Shown: positions 17,045-25,608, counted from the first letter of the stretch. The stretch is 64,000 bases of DNA from Bradyrhizobium stylosanthis (GCF_001641335.1 NZ_LVEM01000007.1:124001-188000), one strand, 5' to 3'. The notes: a model not told the origin generated them from the letters alone. Numbers and translations: made by a program.

Positions 17045-18097
17045 ATGAGAATGACGAGAGCGTTTGTTGCGATTGCTTTGCTGGCTGCGGCGTCGGCACC
17101 GACCATTGCCGCGGCAGACGAGACCGGCATCAGCTTCTGGCTTCCGGGTACATTCGGCAGTCTTGCCGCTACACCTCAGCAGCCCGGCTGGTCGGCCGCT
17201 GCGATCTACTATCATACATCGGTGTCCGCGGGCGGCGACGTGGCGCGTTCACGCGAAATCCAGATCGGCCGCTTTCCCGCGAATTTGACGGCGACGGTCA
17301 ACGCCAACGTCAACGCCCATGTCGATCTGGGCCTGTTGAACGCGACCTATGTTTTCGCAACGCCGGTGCTTGGCGGCCAGGCCTCGGCCAGCCTGATCGG
17401 AATCTACGGCGCCAATACCACCTCGCTCAACGGATCGCTCACGGGCACTCTGACAACGCCCTTGGGGCCGCTTCCTTTTTCACGCTTCGATTCCATCAGC
17501 GACTCCGTCACCGGCTTCGGCGATCTGATCCCGCAATTCGCGCTGCGCTGGAATGCCGGCGTCAACAACTACATGACTTACGTCACGGGCGACATTCCGG
17601 TCGGCGCCTACCAGTCCGGGCGACTCGCCAATATCGGGATCGGGCACGGCGCGATCGACGCCGGCGGCGGCTACACCTATTTCAATCCGCAGACCGGACG
17701 TGAATTCTCCGGCGTGCTCGGCTTCACCTACAATTTCGAGAATCCGGACACGAAATATCAAAGCGGCGTCGACATGCACTTCGATTGGGGCGCATCGCAA
17801 TTCCTGACCAAGCAGGTCCAGGTCGGTTTGGTCGGCTACGTCTACAAACAGCTCGGCTGCGACAGCGGCTCCGGGGACCGCGTCGGCTGCTTCCGCTCGC
17901 AGGTGGCTAGTATCGGTCCTCAGATCGGATTCATTTTTCCGGTCGGCGACATGCAAGGCTATCTCAACTTCAAGGGCTACGGCGAATTTGCCGCAGAAAA
18001 CCGACCCGCGGGCTGGAACGCCTGGGTGACATTTGCCGTCTCGCCGGCCGCGCCGCCCCCGGCAGTGACGCCGACGAAGCACGTGATCACGAAGTAG
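17045..18097 (+). CDS. Predicted outer-membrane protein, phenol-degradation MetA/SphA type
   Basis: This 350-residue protein begins with a signal peptide ending near TIAAADE (about residue 24). It continues with the alternating small and aromatic residues expected of an outer-membrane beta-barrel. The early GISFWLPGTFGSLAA segment and the later FGDLIPQFALRWN stretch are typical of the family called 'MetA-pathway of phenol degradation' or transporter-like (PF13557). Such proteins are thought to let hydrophobic aromatic compounds cross the outer membrane. Start chosen for GGGAGG upstream. It sits opposite the arylsulfatase gene, consistent with aryl sulfate or phenol use, but this is inference. 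Confidence 0.8.
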   Translation: MRMTRAFVAIALLAAASAPTIAAADETGISFWLPGTFGSLAATPQQPGWSAAAIYYHTSVSAGGDVARSREIQIGRFPANLTATVNANVNAHVDLGLLNATYVFATPVLGGQASASLIGIYGANTTSLNGSLTGTLTTPLGPLPFSRFDSISDSVTGFGDLIPQFALRWNAGVNNYMTYVTGDIPVGAYQSGRLANIGIGHGAIDAGGGYTYFNPQTGREFSGVLGFTYNFENPDTKYQSGVDMHFDWGASQFLTKQVQVGLVGYVYKQLGCDSGSGDRVGCFRSQVASIGPQIGFIFPVGDMQGYLNFKGYGEFAAENRPAGWNAWVTFAVSPAAPPPAVTPTKHVITK

Positions 18098-18125
18098 CGC
18101 GTCACCGACGAGATCCTGCGCTCCG

Positions 18126-18300
18126 TCAGTGATCGCTCGGCTGCCCGCGGAAGTATTGAGCCACTGCCGCGTTGAACGCGCGATGGAACGCCGCCCGGTC
18201 GAACCCTGCGGGCACGTCCGTGCAGATGCGAGGGACGGCCGCCGCGAGCTCTGCCGAGCAAGGCGCGAGGAACGCAAAGTGGCCGGCCGGAACGACGTGA
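18126..18300 (-). pseudogene. C-terminal remnant of an alpha/beta (dienelactone-type) hydrolase
   Basis: Only about 57 residues remain, from HVVPAGHFAFLAPC to the stop. They contain the catalytic-histidine region (AGHFAFL) and the ICTDVPAGFDRAAFHRAFN tail that I recognise from exported hydrolases annotated as dienelactone hydrolase-like. No nucleophile or oxyanion region is present in any frame upstream. The homology stops at about 18300, exactly where sequence matching the 3' end of the MFS gene begins on the other strand. A gene fragment left by rearrangement is the best reading. Confidence 0.6.
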
Positions 18301-18301
18301 C

Positions 18302-18344
18302 GCAGCCTTCGCTCTCGTGAAACGTCCGGCGGCTCCGGCATAAC
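18302..18344 (+). pseudogene. 3'-end remnant of an MFS gene like the one at 9674-10951
   Basis: This strand reads AAFALVKRPAAPA then stop, against AAAFGLVKRPAVPAPA then stop at the end of the MFS gene. The DNA match is strong, with 16 identical bases in GTGAAACGTCCGGCGG and matching CATAACG after a six-base gap. A stem-loop, TGGCGCCC-TACCC-GGGCGCCA (18355-18375), follows it. Confidence 0.55.
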
Positions 18345-18450
18345 GAGGCTCTCCTGGCGCCCTACCCGGGCGCCAGCGCCAGCGACAAAACCCCAGCGGA
18401 ACTGTGGCTTCAACCGATTGTCTCTCAACCGGTCTTCGCTTCGGGCCCCT

Positions 18451-18834
18451 TCACGTCGCGTATTGCGCAATGCCGTGTCCGAACGACCAGTTTTCCTTCG
18501 CGGTCTCCACGAGGTTGATCACGATATCGTCCGGACGCCCGTCCAGCTGCTTCTGATATTCGTCGACGATACGCTTGTAGAAAGCCTTCTTCATCTCGGT
18601 CGAGCGGCCGGCATTCAGCGTGATCTGGATGAAGACGACATCCTCGCTGTAGCGATTGCCCAGATAGCTTTCGGCATGGTTGAGGTCCTCGCGGTCATGC
18701 TCCGTGATGACCTGGAATTTGTCGTCCTGCGGTACGTTGATCAACGCGGTCATGGCGGCATAGACGATCTCGCCCAGCGTCTTGCGGTATTCCTTAGATT
18801 TGCCTCTGCGAAGATCGATGCGGACAAATGGCAT
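18451..18834 (-). CDS. Tautomerase-superfamily protein
   Basis: The 127-residue product starts MPFVRIDLRRGKS. Removal of methionine would expose Pro1, the catalytic base of 4-oxalocrotonate-tautomerase-like enzymes, so I chose the ATG at 18834 (GGAG eight bases upstream). The sequence has two beta-alpha-beta units (VRIDLRRGKSKEYRKTLGEIV and VFIQITLNAGRSTEMKKAFY), as expected for the fused, roughly 130-residue Tautomerase_2 type. The substrate is unknown. It is on the same strand as the PhyH-like and acyl-CoA ligase genes upstream, which could be a catabolic set. Confidence 0.85.
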   Translation of the reverse strand: MPFVRIDLRRGKSKEYRKTLGEIVYAAMTALINVPQDDKFQVITEHDREDLNHAESYLGNRYSEDVVFIQITLNAGRSTEMKKAFYKRIVDEYQKQLDGRPDDIVINLVETAKENWSFGHGIAQYAT

Positions 18835-18945
18835 GCGTTGTGCTCCTCGTGTAATGGGGATGATCCGGACAAGCCTCGAGCGCACTTAAAGGAGCAGATA
18901 GCGACAGACGCCGAGACTTCCAATCAAGCTGCGGTGAAGACCCGG

Positions 18946-19917
18946 CTAGGACCGTGCCGATGGCACCATCCGGGCCAGCAAAGGCACGTTCGCATGCCAC
19001 AGCATGCACGCGCGCGCCCGGTCGGTCTGCCCGGCCGCGAGTTCGGCAAGCTGCTCGCGCGAGAAGACATGCCGCTCGCAGAAGAAAGGTCGAAGCGGCG
19101 AGCGCGAGAAGAAGTTGTAGAACAGCGCGCAACGATCGCGCGTCAGCGCCGGGCGTCCGCGATGATAGCGGCTGGCCACATCCGCGAAGATCACGGTCCC
19201 GGCCTTGCCGGTGCAGGTCGTGACATCGTCGCGCTCCAGCCTCCCGCCCAGCCTCTGCTCCAGCATTTCCTGCGTCAGGACTGGAAAATTGGCACCGTCG
19301 AGCGTCTCGCTGCCCGGAAAGGAACGATGCAGGATTTCGAGCGGGCCGCCGCCTTCGTCGACATCGTGCAAATAGACGATCACCTTGACCATCCGCCGGT
19401 CCTCGAGATCGCGATGCCATCTGCGCGCTGCGACCTGTCTGCCGTCGGCCACAGTGTAGAAGAAATTCAGCGTGTCGTAGGCCGCGGGCAAGCCGAGATA
19501 GGTCTCGACGATGTCGAGGATGCGGTCATTGAGGGACCAGCGGACGATCTGCGGGTGGCGCATCATATCCCCGGCATCGACCTGCACCGTATAGTCGCCG
19601 GCAAACTCCCCGTCCTTCGCGCGCAGGGAATAGGCATCCGCGACATCGGTCGCGGCGCTCCACAGCGCATGGGTGCCGGGCAGGTTCAACTCCGCAAGCG
19701 AGGTGATGTGGACGCCGCACGTTTCGAGCCCGGCGACGATGCTCATGTCGAGCGGCGGGAGTCTGGGCAGGTGCGGCCTGTGGGCCGCCCGCGCCTTGTC
19801 ATAGGCCTTGTTCAACTGTCGGCTGATCGCGGGCATTCCGAGGAGCCGCGAGGCCGTCTCGGCTGGAAGGCTGCGGAGCCGGCGCAGGGCCCGGTAACGC
19901 AGCGTCGTCTGCTTCAT
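18946..19917 (-). CDS. Phytanoyl-CoA dioxygenase-like 2-oxoglutarate/Fe(II) oxygenase
   Basis: The 323-residue protein contains an HXD...H iron-binding facial triad: H168 and D170 in WHRDLED, and H252 in RYHRGRP with nearby arginines suited to 2-oxoglutarate. Between them is the VKVIVYLHDVDEGGGPLEI strand typical of PhyH-type oxygenases. It would hydroxylate an unidentified substrate. The start at 19917 was chosen over one 16 codons upstream because GGAGAG precedes it at proper distance. Its neighbours on the same strand are a tautomerase and an acyl-CoA ligase. Confidence 0.8.
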   Translation of the reverse strand: MKQTTLRYRALRRLRSLPAETASRLLGMPAISRQLNKAYDKARAAHRPHLPRLPPLDMSIVAGLETCGVHITSLAELNLPGTHALWSAATDVADAYSLRAKDGEFAGDYTVQVDAGDMMRHPQIVRWSLNDRILDIVETYLGLPAAYDTLNFFYTVADGRQVAARRWHRDLEDRRMVKVIVYLHDVDEGGGPLEILHRSFPGSETLDGANFPVLTQEMLEQRLGGRLERDDVTTCTGKAGTVIFADVASRYHRGRPALTRDRCALFYNFFSRSPLRPFFCERHVFSREQLAELAAGQTDRARACMLWHANVPLLARMVPSARS

Positions 19918-20101
19918 ATCGCAAGTCTCTCCAGCGACAGTCCGCCGCGAGACGCGGCAGGCCATCGCTATTCGCCGAGTCGAGCGGAAATCCGGCCGGA
20001 GTATTTCGAAGTGTATATCGAGCTTGTATGCTTGTGATTTGCACGCACGCTGAGCAGCAGCGGGCAGATTCCTTGCTGCGAGACGTCAGGCCTTCGTGGC
20101 T

Positions 20102-21748
20102 TCAAGCCAGGCCCGTTCTCGCCAACGCGACGCTCGGGAGCGCATGATCCCCATACAGCTCCCGCAGCTTCGTTTTCAGAAGCTTGCCGGTCGCGCCATG
20201 CGGAAGCTCTTCCACGAACAGGACGTCGTCGGGCATCCACCATTTCGCAATCTTGCCCTCATAGAAGGCCAGCAGCTCGGCCGCGGTCAGGCCCGATCCC
20301 TTGCGCCTCACCGCGATCACGAGCGGCCGCTCGTCCCATTTGGGATGGGGAACGCCGATCACGGCGGCCTCGACGATCTCCGGGTGCGCCATTGCGAGGT
20401 TCTCGAGCTCGATGGAGGAGATCCATTCGCCGCCGGACTTGATGACGTCTTTCGAGCGGTCGGTGATCTGCATGTAGCCTTCTTCGTCGATTGTCGCGAC
20501 ATCGCCGGTGAAGAACCACCCGTCGGCGCGCTCGCTCTCGGGCATCTTGTAGTAGGATCGGGCGATCCACGGACCGCGGATCACGAGATCTCCAAAGGCC
20601 TTGCCGTCGTGCGGAAGCTCGTTGTTGTCGCCGTCGCGAATGCCGATCTCGACGCCGAACACCGCCCTCCCCTGCTTGACTTGCCGGTTCCGGCGTTGCT
20701 CGCTCGACAGCGACCTGTGTCTGGGCAAGACCTTCGATATCGTTGCGACCGGGCTGGTTTCCGTCATGCCCCAGACGTGCAGGACCTCGACGCCAAGGTC
20801 GTCCTGGAGCGTCTGCATCAGCGAGCGCGGGCACGCCGTGCCGCCGATCAGGACGCGATTGAGCGTGGTGGGCCGCACGCCGGCGCTTTGCAGATACTGA
20901 ACATAGCCGAGCCAGACGGTCGGCACGCCGTTCGCGAAAGTGACCCCGTGGTCCTCGAAGATCCGGTGCAGGCTCTCGCCGTCGACCTTCTGGCCCGGCA
21001 TCACGAGCTTCGCGCCCATCGCGGGCGCGCAATAGGGCATGCCCCAGGACATCGCATGGAACATCGGCGAGACGAACGCCACGGTGTCGTTCAGCGAGAT
21101 GCGGCATGCGTCCGGCAGGGCGGCGGCGAAGGAATGCAGCACCGCGCTGCGATGGGCGTAGAGCACGCCCTTGGGATTTCCCGTCGTTCCCGACGTGTAG
21201 CAAAGGCCGCATGCGGTGTTTTCATCGAGCTGCGGCCAGTCGATGGATTGAGCCTGCCCCGCCAGCATGTCCTCGTAGGTGGGGAAGTCACCCGCTCCGG
21301 CCGCCCGGGCCTCGCCGGCGTCGGCAAGACAGATCCAGCGCTCGACGCTCGGGCATTTCGGCATCAGCATCTTGACCAGCTCGATGAAACCGAGGTCGAA
21401 GAACACAAGCCGATCTTCGGCATGGTTGATGATGTAGACGATCTGTTCGACGAACAGTCGGGGATTGACCGTATGGCACACGGCGCCAATTCCGGAGATG
21501 CCGTAATAGAGCTCCAGATGGCGATATCCGTTCATGGCCAGCGTGGCGAGGCGGTCGCCCGGCTTGATGCCGGCGGAGTTCAGCGCATTCGCGAGTTGCG
21601 AGCTGCGCCGCATCAGGCCAGCATAATTGGTGATATGGTCCGGCCTGTCGGGAACGCGGGAGACGATCTCGACATCGGGAAAGGAGCGCGCTGCGTGCGA
21701 CAGGATCGACGACAACAGCAGCGGGGTCTGCATCATTAAGCCGAGCAT
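20102..21748 (-). CDS. Acyl-CoA ligase (AMP-binding, long/medium-chain fatty acid type)
   Basis: This 548-residue enzyme of the ANL superfamily forms acyl-CoA with release of AMP and pyrophosphate. It shows the P-loop YTSGTTGNPKG (184-194), the GMTETSP segment, the GWFFTGDVATIDEEGY/DRSKDVIKSGGEWIS core, and the C-terminal catalytic lysine region GATGKLLKTKLRE. The SPMFHAMSWGMPY segment is typical of medium/long-chain fatty-acyl ligases. The start at 21748 has GGGA ten bases upstream; the open frame continues far upstream into non-coding sequence. The acid activated is unknown. Confidence 0.9.
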   Translation of the reverse strand: MLGLMMQTPLLLSSILSHAARSFPDVEIVSRVPDRPDHITNYAGLMRRSSQLANALNSAGIKPGDRLATLAMNGYRHLELYYGISGIGAVCHTVNPRLFVEQIVYIINHAEDRLVFFDLGFIELVKMLMPKCPSVERWICLADAGEARAAGAGDFPTYEDMLAGQAQSIDWPQLDENTACGLCYTSGTTGNPKGVLYAHRSAVLHSFAAALPDACRISLNDTVAFVSPMFHAMSWGMPYCAPAMGAKLVMPGQKVDGESLHRIFEDHGVTFANGVPTVWLGYVQYLQSAGVRPTTLNRVLIGGTACPRSLMQTLQDDLGVEVLHVWGMTETSPVATISKVLPRHRSLSSEQRRNRQVKQGRAVFGVEIGIRDGDNNELPHDGKAFGDLVIRGPWIARSYYKMPESERADGWFFTGDVATIDEEGYMQITDRSKDVIKSGGEWISSIELENLAMAHPEIVEAAVIGVPHPKWDERPLVIAVRRKGSGLTAAELLAFYEGKIAKWWMPDDVLFVEELPHGATGKLLKTKLRELYGDHALPSVALARTGLA

Positions 21749-22093
21749 CGCTGAATATCCCTGAATGAAAACCGAAATGCGCAATCGGAAACAACGGGCA
21801 TTGCGAAGGCTGGAAGAAACGCTTGCTGGAAAAAATGCCAGAAGAAATGCTTGGAAATTTCTTGCTTTTGGCTTGGGCTGCCAGGGGAGGTATTGAATCC
21901 TCCCGTCGTCGCTCGCGGCCATTCGAGGTTAACGGGTCCGCATGCGACGCACAAGCCGGCCGCTTGGCAAGCAAGGTTGCTCGACTATAGTTTTGACTTT
22001 CTTCGCTCGGCGGGACCAAGGATATCTACAACGTCGCGGTTATGGGACCGGTGAACGCTCCGGTTGCAGCGGCCACGACACAGGGAGGTCAGC
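21749..22093. other. Divergent intergenic region
   Basis: No gene seen in these 345 bp. The region separates the acyl-CoA ligase (minus) from the hypothetical gene at 22094 (plus) and should hold both promoters. No convincing palindrome or RNA structure was found. GGGAGG at 22083-22088 is the ribosome site of the plus-strand gene. Confidence 0.4.
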
Positions 22094-22783
22094 ATGTCAT
22101 TGCTCGGCAAGGCCGCCGTCGCGATGTGGTGGAGTATCCGCCCCGAGCAGCGCGCCGAGTTCGGCGACTGGCATTCCCACGAACACTTCCCGGAGCGGAT
22201 GAGCATTCCCGGCTTCCGCCGCGGATCGCGCTGGAGCAGCACGACGGATGCCGAAGGCTTCTTCGTGCTCTACGAACTGGAGCAATACGAGGTGCTCACC
22301 TCGAAATTCTATCTCGATCGCCTCAACGCGCCGACACCGTGGTCGACCAGGATGATGCCGCATCATCTCGGCATGGTGCGCAGCCAATGCCGGATCGTGG
22401 CGAGCTTCGGCGGCGGTGTCGCGACCTCGCTTGCGACCATCAGGCTCTCGCCGGAGACCGGACGGGACGCGGAGTTGCAGACCCAACTCTCGCAGATGCT
22501 CGGCGCATTGGCGCAGAAGCCGGGGCTGACGGGCGCTCATTTGCTCCAGACCGATACGCCCAGGACAAGCGCGCCAACCACTGAACAGCAGATCCGGGGG
22601 AAGGACGCTGCTGCCGACTGGATCGTGTTGTTGTCGGGCTACGATGCCGATGTGGTCGAGAGTGTGATCGCGGACCAGCTCTCGACGTCATCGCTTGAAG
22701 CGGCAGGCACCCGCGAGGCGTCGACGATCGGCCACTACAGGCTGGCGTTCACGATGACGCCGCAGGATGTCGCAGCCCTCTAG
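22094..22783 (+). CDS. Hypothetical protein, possibly DUF4286/EthD-like dimeric barrel
   Basis: I do not recognise a specific function for this 229-residue protein. It opens with a strand-rich AAVAMWWSIRPEQ segment, followed by FGDWHSHEHFPERMSIPGFRRGSRW. The latter strongly resembles the 'W-x-x-H-x-P-E-R-x-x-x-P-G-F' pattern of ferredoxin-like dimeric alpha-beta barrel proteins. A second, weaker repeat follows (about 115-220). No signal peptide or membrane segment. GGGAGG precedes the ATG. It is divergent from the acyl-CoA ligase. Confidence 0.65.
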   Translation: MSLLGKAAVAMWWSIRPEQRAEFGDWHSHEHFPERMSIPGFRRGSRWSSTTDAEGFFVLYELEQYEVLTSKFYLDRLNAPTPWSTRMMPHHLGMVRSQCRIVASFGGGVATSLATIRLSPETGRDAELQTQLSQMLGALAQKPGLTGAHLLQTDTPRTSAPTTEQQIRGKDAAADWIVLLSGYDADVVESVIADQLSTSSLEAAGTREASTIGHYRLAFTMTPQDVAAL

Positions 22784-22911
22784 CAACCTGGCCGGAACCA
22801 GCGAAAAAATTCGGACGCCCTGTCGGATCGGCAGCTTCCCGGTCGTCCTCGTGACATGAATGGGCCATAGACGGCAAACTCGGGCCCATCGATTCAAAGA
22901 GGAAAACAACC

Positions 22912-23355
22912 ATGCCCGGCACTGTCCGCCTGCACCGTGTTCTCGCCACCGGCCCGCAGAAGGTCTATCGCGCGTTCCTCGAGGCGGACGCGATGGCGAA
23001 ATGGCTTCCGCCGAACGGCTTCACCTGCACCGTGCATCACTTCGAGCCCAAGGTCGGCGGCACGTTCAAGATGTCGTTCCGCAATTTCACGACGGGCAAT
23101 AGCCATTCATTCGGCGGCGAGTTTCTCGAGCTCGTTCCTGGCGAACGCCTGCGCTACACCGACAGGTTCGACGATCCCAACCTGCCCGGCGAGATCGAGG
23201 TGACCGTGATCCTGAAGAAGGTCTCGGTCGGCACGGAAGTGGACATCACGCAGGCCGGCATTCCCGACGTCATCCCCGTCGAAGCCTGCTATCTCGGCTG
23301 GCAGGAATCGCTGCGCAATCTGGCGAAGCTCGTCGAGCCCGAGATCAACCAGTAG
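22912..23355 (+). CDS. SRPBCC/AHSA1-family lipid- or ligand-binding protein
   Basis: This 147-residue protein has the START-like AHSA1 pattern: VYRAFLEADAMAKWLPPNGFTC near the N-terminus, GGTFKMSFRN in the middle, and the long C-terminal helix CYLGWQESLRNLAKLVE. Such proteins bind hydrophobic ligands or act as stress-response partners, but no enzyme activity can be read from sequence. GAGGAAAAC lies before the ATG. It is probably monocistronic and is followed by two repeat elements. Confidence 0.87.
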   Translation: MPGTVRLHRVLATGPQKVYRAFLEADAMAKWLPPNGFTCTVHHFEPKVGGTFKMSFRNFTTGNSHSFGGEFLELVPGERLRYTDRFDDPNLPGEIEVTVILKKVSVGTEVDITQAGIPDVIPVEACYLGWQESLRNLAKLVEPEINQ

Positions 23356-23364
23356 CGATGACAT

Positions 23365-23456
23365 CGTAGGGTGGGCAAAGCGCAGCGTGCCCACCGTGCT
23401 CTCTCGGCATCGGAAAGAACGCGGGCACGGCGCTCCGTGCCTTTGCCCACCCTACG
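23365..23456. repeat. Intergenic inverted repeat with 16-bp arms
   Basis: CGTAGGGTGGGCAAAG and its exact reverse complement CTTTGCCCACCCTACG bound about 60 bp of sequence that can itself pair (GTGCCCACC against GGGCACGG). I remember elements beginning this way as dispersed repeats in Bradyrhizobium. Confidence 0.7.
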
Positions 23457-23490
23457 GCACTGTTCGATTGGACATGCAAATCGCCCCAGT

Positions 23491-23570
23491 CGTCATTGCG
23501 AGCGCAGCGAAGCAATCCAGAGTCTTTCCGCGGTGGGATTCTGGATTGCTTCGCTGCGCTCGCAATGACG
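23491..23570. repeat. Intergenic inverted repeat with perfect 31-bp arms
   Basis: The arms 23491-23521 and 23540-23570 are exact reverse complements around an 18-base loop. They begin CGTCATTGCGAGCGCAGCG. It may act as a bidirectional terminator between the convergent SRPBCC and Hsp70-like genes. Confidence 0.75.
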
Positions 23571-23581
23571 GAGAACGATCG

Positions 23582-24910
23582 TTACGCGCCCTTCGGCGCC
23601 AGCCCGCCGTCTGACGTCCAGCGGTCGGGCTCGGGACTGTGCCCGATCAAAGCGAGGCCGTAGGCGATCGATTCGAACTGGTCGCCTGACATCAGCCGTT
23701 CGTTGCCGAAGCGGTCGGCGAACAGTTTTCGGACGGCGGGCACGAACGAGGTGCCGCCGGTCAAGAACACCTTCTCCACCTCGCGCGCGGTGATGCCGGC
23801 CTCGCCCAGCACCTTGTCGACGGTGGCGCCGAGGCGGGCGATATCGTCGGCGATCCAGGCGTCGAAGTTCTTCCGTGTGATGGTCGCGCCGATATCGACT
23901 CCGCCGCCCCTAAAGTGGAAGTCCACCTCGTCCTGCCCCGACAGCGCAACCTTGGCATCGGATACCGCGCGGTAGAGCGAAAAGCCGAGGTCGAAATCGA
24001 CGATGGTGATGAAGTCCTCGAGCAGCTTCGGCTTCAGCGCGGTGCGCTGGAGCTCGCGGAGCTCACGCAGATCGCCGTTGCTCTTCATCATCGCGAGCTG
24101 ATGCCAGCGCGCGAGGTTGGTGTAATGGCCGCTCGGGACCGGCAGCACCTTGTCGAAGGAGCGGAAGCTCGAGCCCTTGCCGAGCCGCGGCGAGACGACG
24201 TGGTCGACGATGCGGTAATCGAACGTGTCGCCGGCAATGCCGATGCCGGCGTGCCCAAGCGGCTCGGCGCGTAGGACGCCGCCCGCGCGCGAGAAACGCA
24301 TGACCGAGAAGTCGCTGGTGCCGCCGCCGAAATCGGCCACCAGCACGGTGGCATCGCGCTCGAGCTTGCGGGCGAAGGAGAAGGCGGCGCCGACGGGCTC
24401 GTAGACATAGCGCGCGTGGCCGGCCCCCAACCGCTCGAACGCGGCCCGGTAGCGCTGCATCGCCAGCGCCTCATCGGGATTACCGCCAGCAAAGCGCACG
24501 GGCCGGCCGACCGTGATGTTGGACGCCTCGAAGCCGAACTTCTCGCCGCCATGGCGCGCCAACGTCCGCAGGAACGCCGCCAGGATGTCCTCGAATTTGA
24601 AGCGCTGCCGGAACACCTGCGTGGTGTTGAAGCTGCTGCTCGCCGCGAAGGTCTTGAACGACTGGAGGAAGCGGTAGACGTGCCGCCCTTCGAGAAACGT
24701 CTCGATCGCCCACGGCCCGCCCTCGGCCTGGGCACCGGCGCCCGGCCGCTCCTCCCAGAAGCACAGCGCCGACACGAAGGTGCTGTGGCGCTGGCCACCG
24801 TGGTCGAAGCGGATGGCCTCGACCCGGCGATCGTCCGCCGCGATCGCGACGACCGTGTTGCTGGTCCCAAAATCGATGCCGATCGAGACGGCGGGCGAGG
24901 CGCTCGACAT
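23582..24910 (-). CDS. Short Hsp70-like (YegD-type) ATPase
   Basis: The 442-residue protein is an actin/Hsp70-fold ATPase. It has the phosphate-1 loop IGIDFGTSNTVVAIA near residue 10, the phosphate-2 loop VADFGGGTSDFSV near 190, and the adenosine motif FLTGGTSFVPAVR near 370. It ends about 200 residues short of DnaK, so the substrate-binding domain and lid are missing, as in YegD-like proteins. Clients and function are unknown. No grpE or dnaJ lies nearby. It appears to be transcribed alone. Confidence 0.87.
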   Translation of the reverse strand: MSSASPAVSIGIDFGTSNTVVAIAADDRRVEAIRFDHGGQRHSTFVSALCFWEERPGAGAQAEGGPWAIETFLEGRHVYRFLQSFKTFAASSSFNTTQVFRQRFKFEDILAAFLRTLARHGGEKFGFEASNITVGRPVRFAGGNPDEALAMQRYRAAFERLGAGHARYVYEPVGAAFSFARKLERDATVLVADFGGGTSDFSVMRFSRAGGVLRAEPLGHAGIGIAGDTFDYRIVDHVVSPRLGKGSSFRSFDKVLPVPSGHYTNLARWHQLAMMKSNGDLRELRELQRTALKPKLLEDFITIVDFDLGFSLYRAVSDAKVALSGQDEVDFHFRGGGVDIGATITRKNFDAWIADDIARLGATVDKVLGEAGITAREVEKVFLTGGTSFVPAVRKLFADRFGNERLMSGDQFESIAYGLALIGHSPEPDRWTSDGGLAPKGA

Positions 24911-25276
24911 GAACCACTCTGACGGTTGACTGGAAAAGGGGGCAGACCACTAACGGCTTTGACCTCCCCTGCCAAGCCGATTTGCTGCAGCGCGGTCGGA
25001 AATTCGGGCGCTACGAGGCATCCAGGTGGGATCAGAGATCCCGATTGCCCGTCACTTTCCAGCGATGCCTGCGAGTTTTGGGGCCGAAATGCCCCTTCCG
25101 GCCACCCGACGAGCAATTTTACGCCCGAAACGGCCTCTTTAAGGGAGTGTTATGCTGCAATGCGGCAGAGCACATGCTGCCATGCAATGGCATGCATAGA
25201 CAGTGGCATCTGGTATACATAGATTGCCCTTCGAAATGAGACAGCAACACTGACTGTCTTAAGAAAGGGAATTCCG
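24911..25276. other. Intergenic region upstream of the 45-residue small ORF
   Basis: No gene is convincing in these 366 bp. The right end carries the operator-like site at 25204-25220 and, just before it, overlapping TGGCATGCA half-sites (25178-25197). AGAAAGGGA at 25262-25270 is the ribosome site of the small ORF. Confidence 0.5.
25204..25220. promoter_or_regulatory. Candidate GntR operator, site 3 (before the 45-residue ORF)
   Basis: TGGCAT-CTGGT-ATACAT keeps the left half and the TGGTATAC core of the gntR sites, with a degenerate right end. It ends 56 bp before the small ORF start, the same spacing as site 2 to gntR. Confidence 0.62.
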
Positions 25277-25414
25277 ATGTCCAAGACCGCCACCGTCGCT
25301 CTCGCCCCCTCCTCCTCGCTGTTCGCCCGTTTCATGGCTGCCGTCGACCGCTTCCTGATGGCGAGCGCCGAGATCTCGAATCACAACGGCGACCTGCCCC
25401 GCTTCGGCCTGTAA
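25277..25414 (+). CDS. 45-residue small protein under the oxalate operator
   Basis: The frame reads MSKTATVALAPSSSLF then ARFMAAVDRFLMASAEISN and ends DLPRFGL. A good ribosome site (AGAAAGGGA) lies six bases upstream. The middle forms an amphipathic helix (about 14-32); there is no signal peptide and no cysteine. I recall similar short ORFs in Bradyrhizobium but no known function. The operator-like palindrome upstream, and position directly before oxlT, suggest oxalate-linked expression. Being short, it could be missed by gene callers. Confidence 0.65.
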   Translation: MSKTATVALAPSSSLFARFMAAVDRFLMASAEISNHNGDLPRFGL

Positions 25415-25591
25415 GCCCGCGCCTTTCGCGCTGCCGAGCAGCGCGCCGGTTTTGGAACCATCAACATACTACTTTTGATGAATGGCCCCGCAGGACGGGG
25501 CCATTTCTACTTGCGCTGTCCCTGAGTCACTGCCGCGGCCGGACAAGGCCTGCGGCATTTGCGCACGGTGACCGGACCAGCGCTTGAAGCT

Positions 25592-25608
25592 TGGCATAAT
25601 GCATACAA
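25592..25608. promoter_or_regulatory. Candidate GntR operator, site 4 (before oxlT copy 1)
   Basis: TGGCAT-AATGC-ATACAA is the most diverged copy. The surrounding sequence (CCAGCGCTTGA just upstream) is shared with site 6, which supports common origin. It ends 51 bp before the ATG. Confidence 0.55.

Noticed and set aside
23365..23570. CRISPR-like repeats
   Set aside because: There are two different inverted repeats, not regularly spaced identical direct repeats, and no cas genes nearby.
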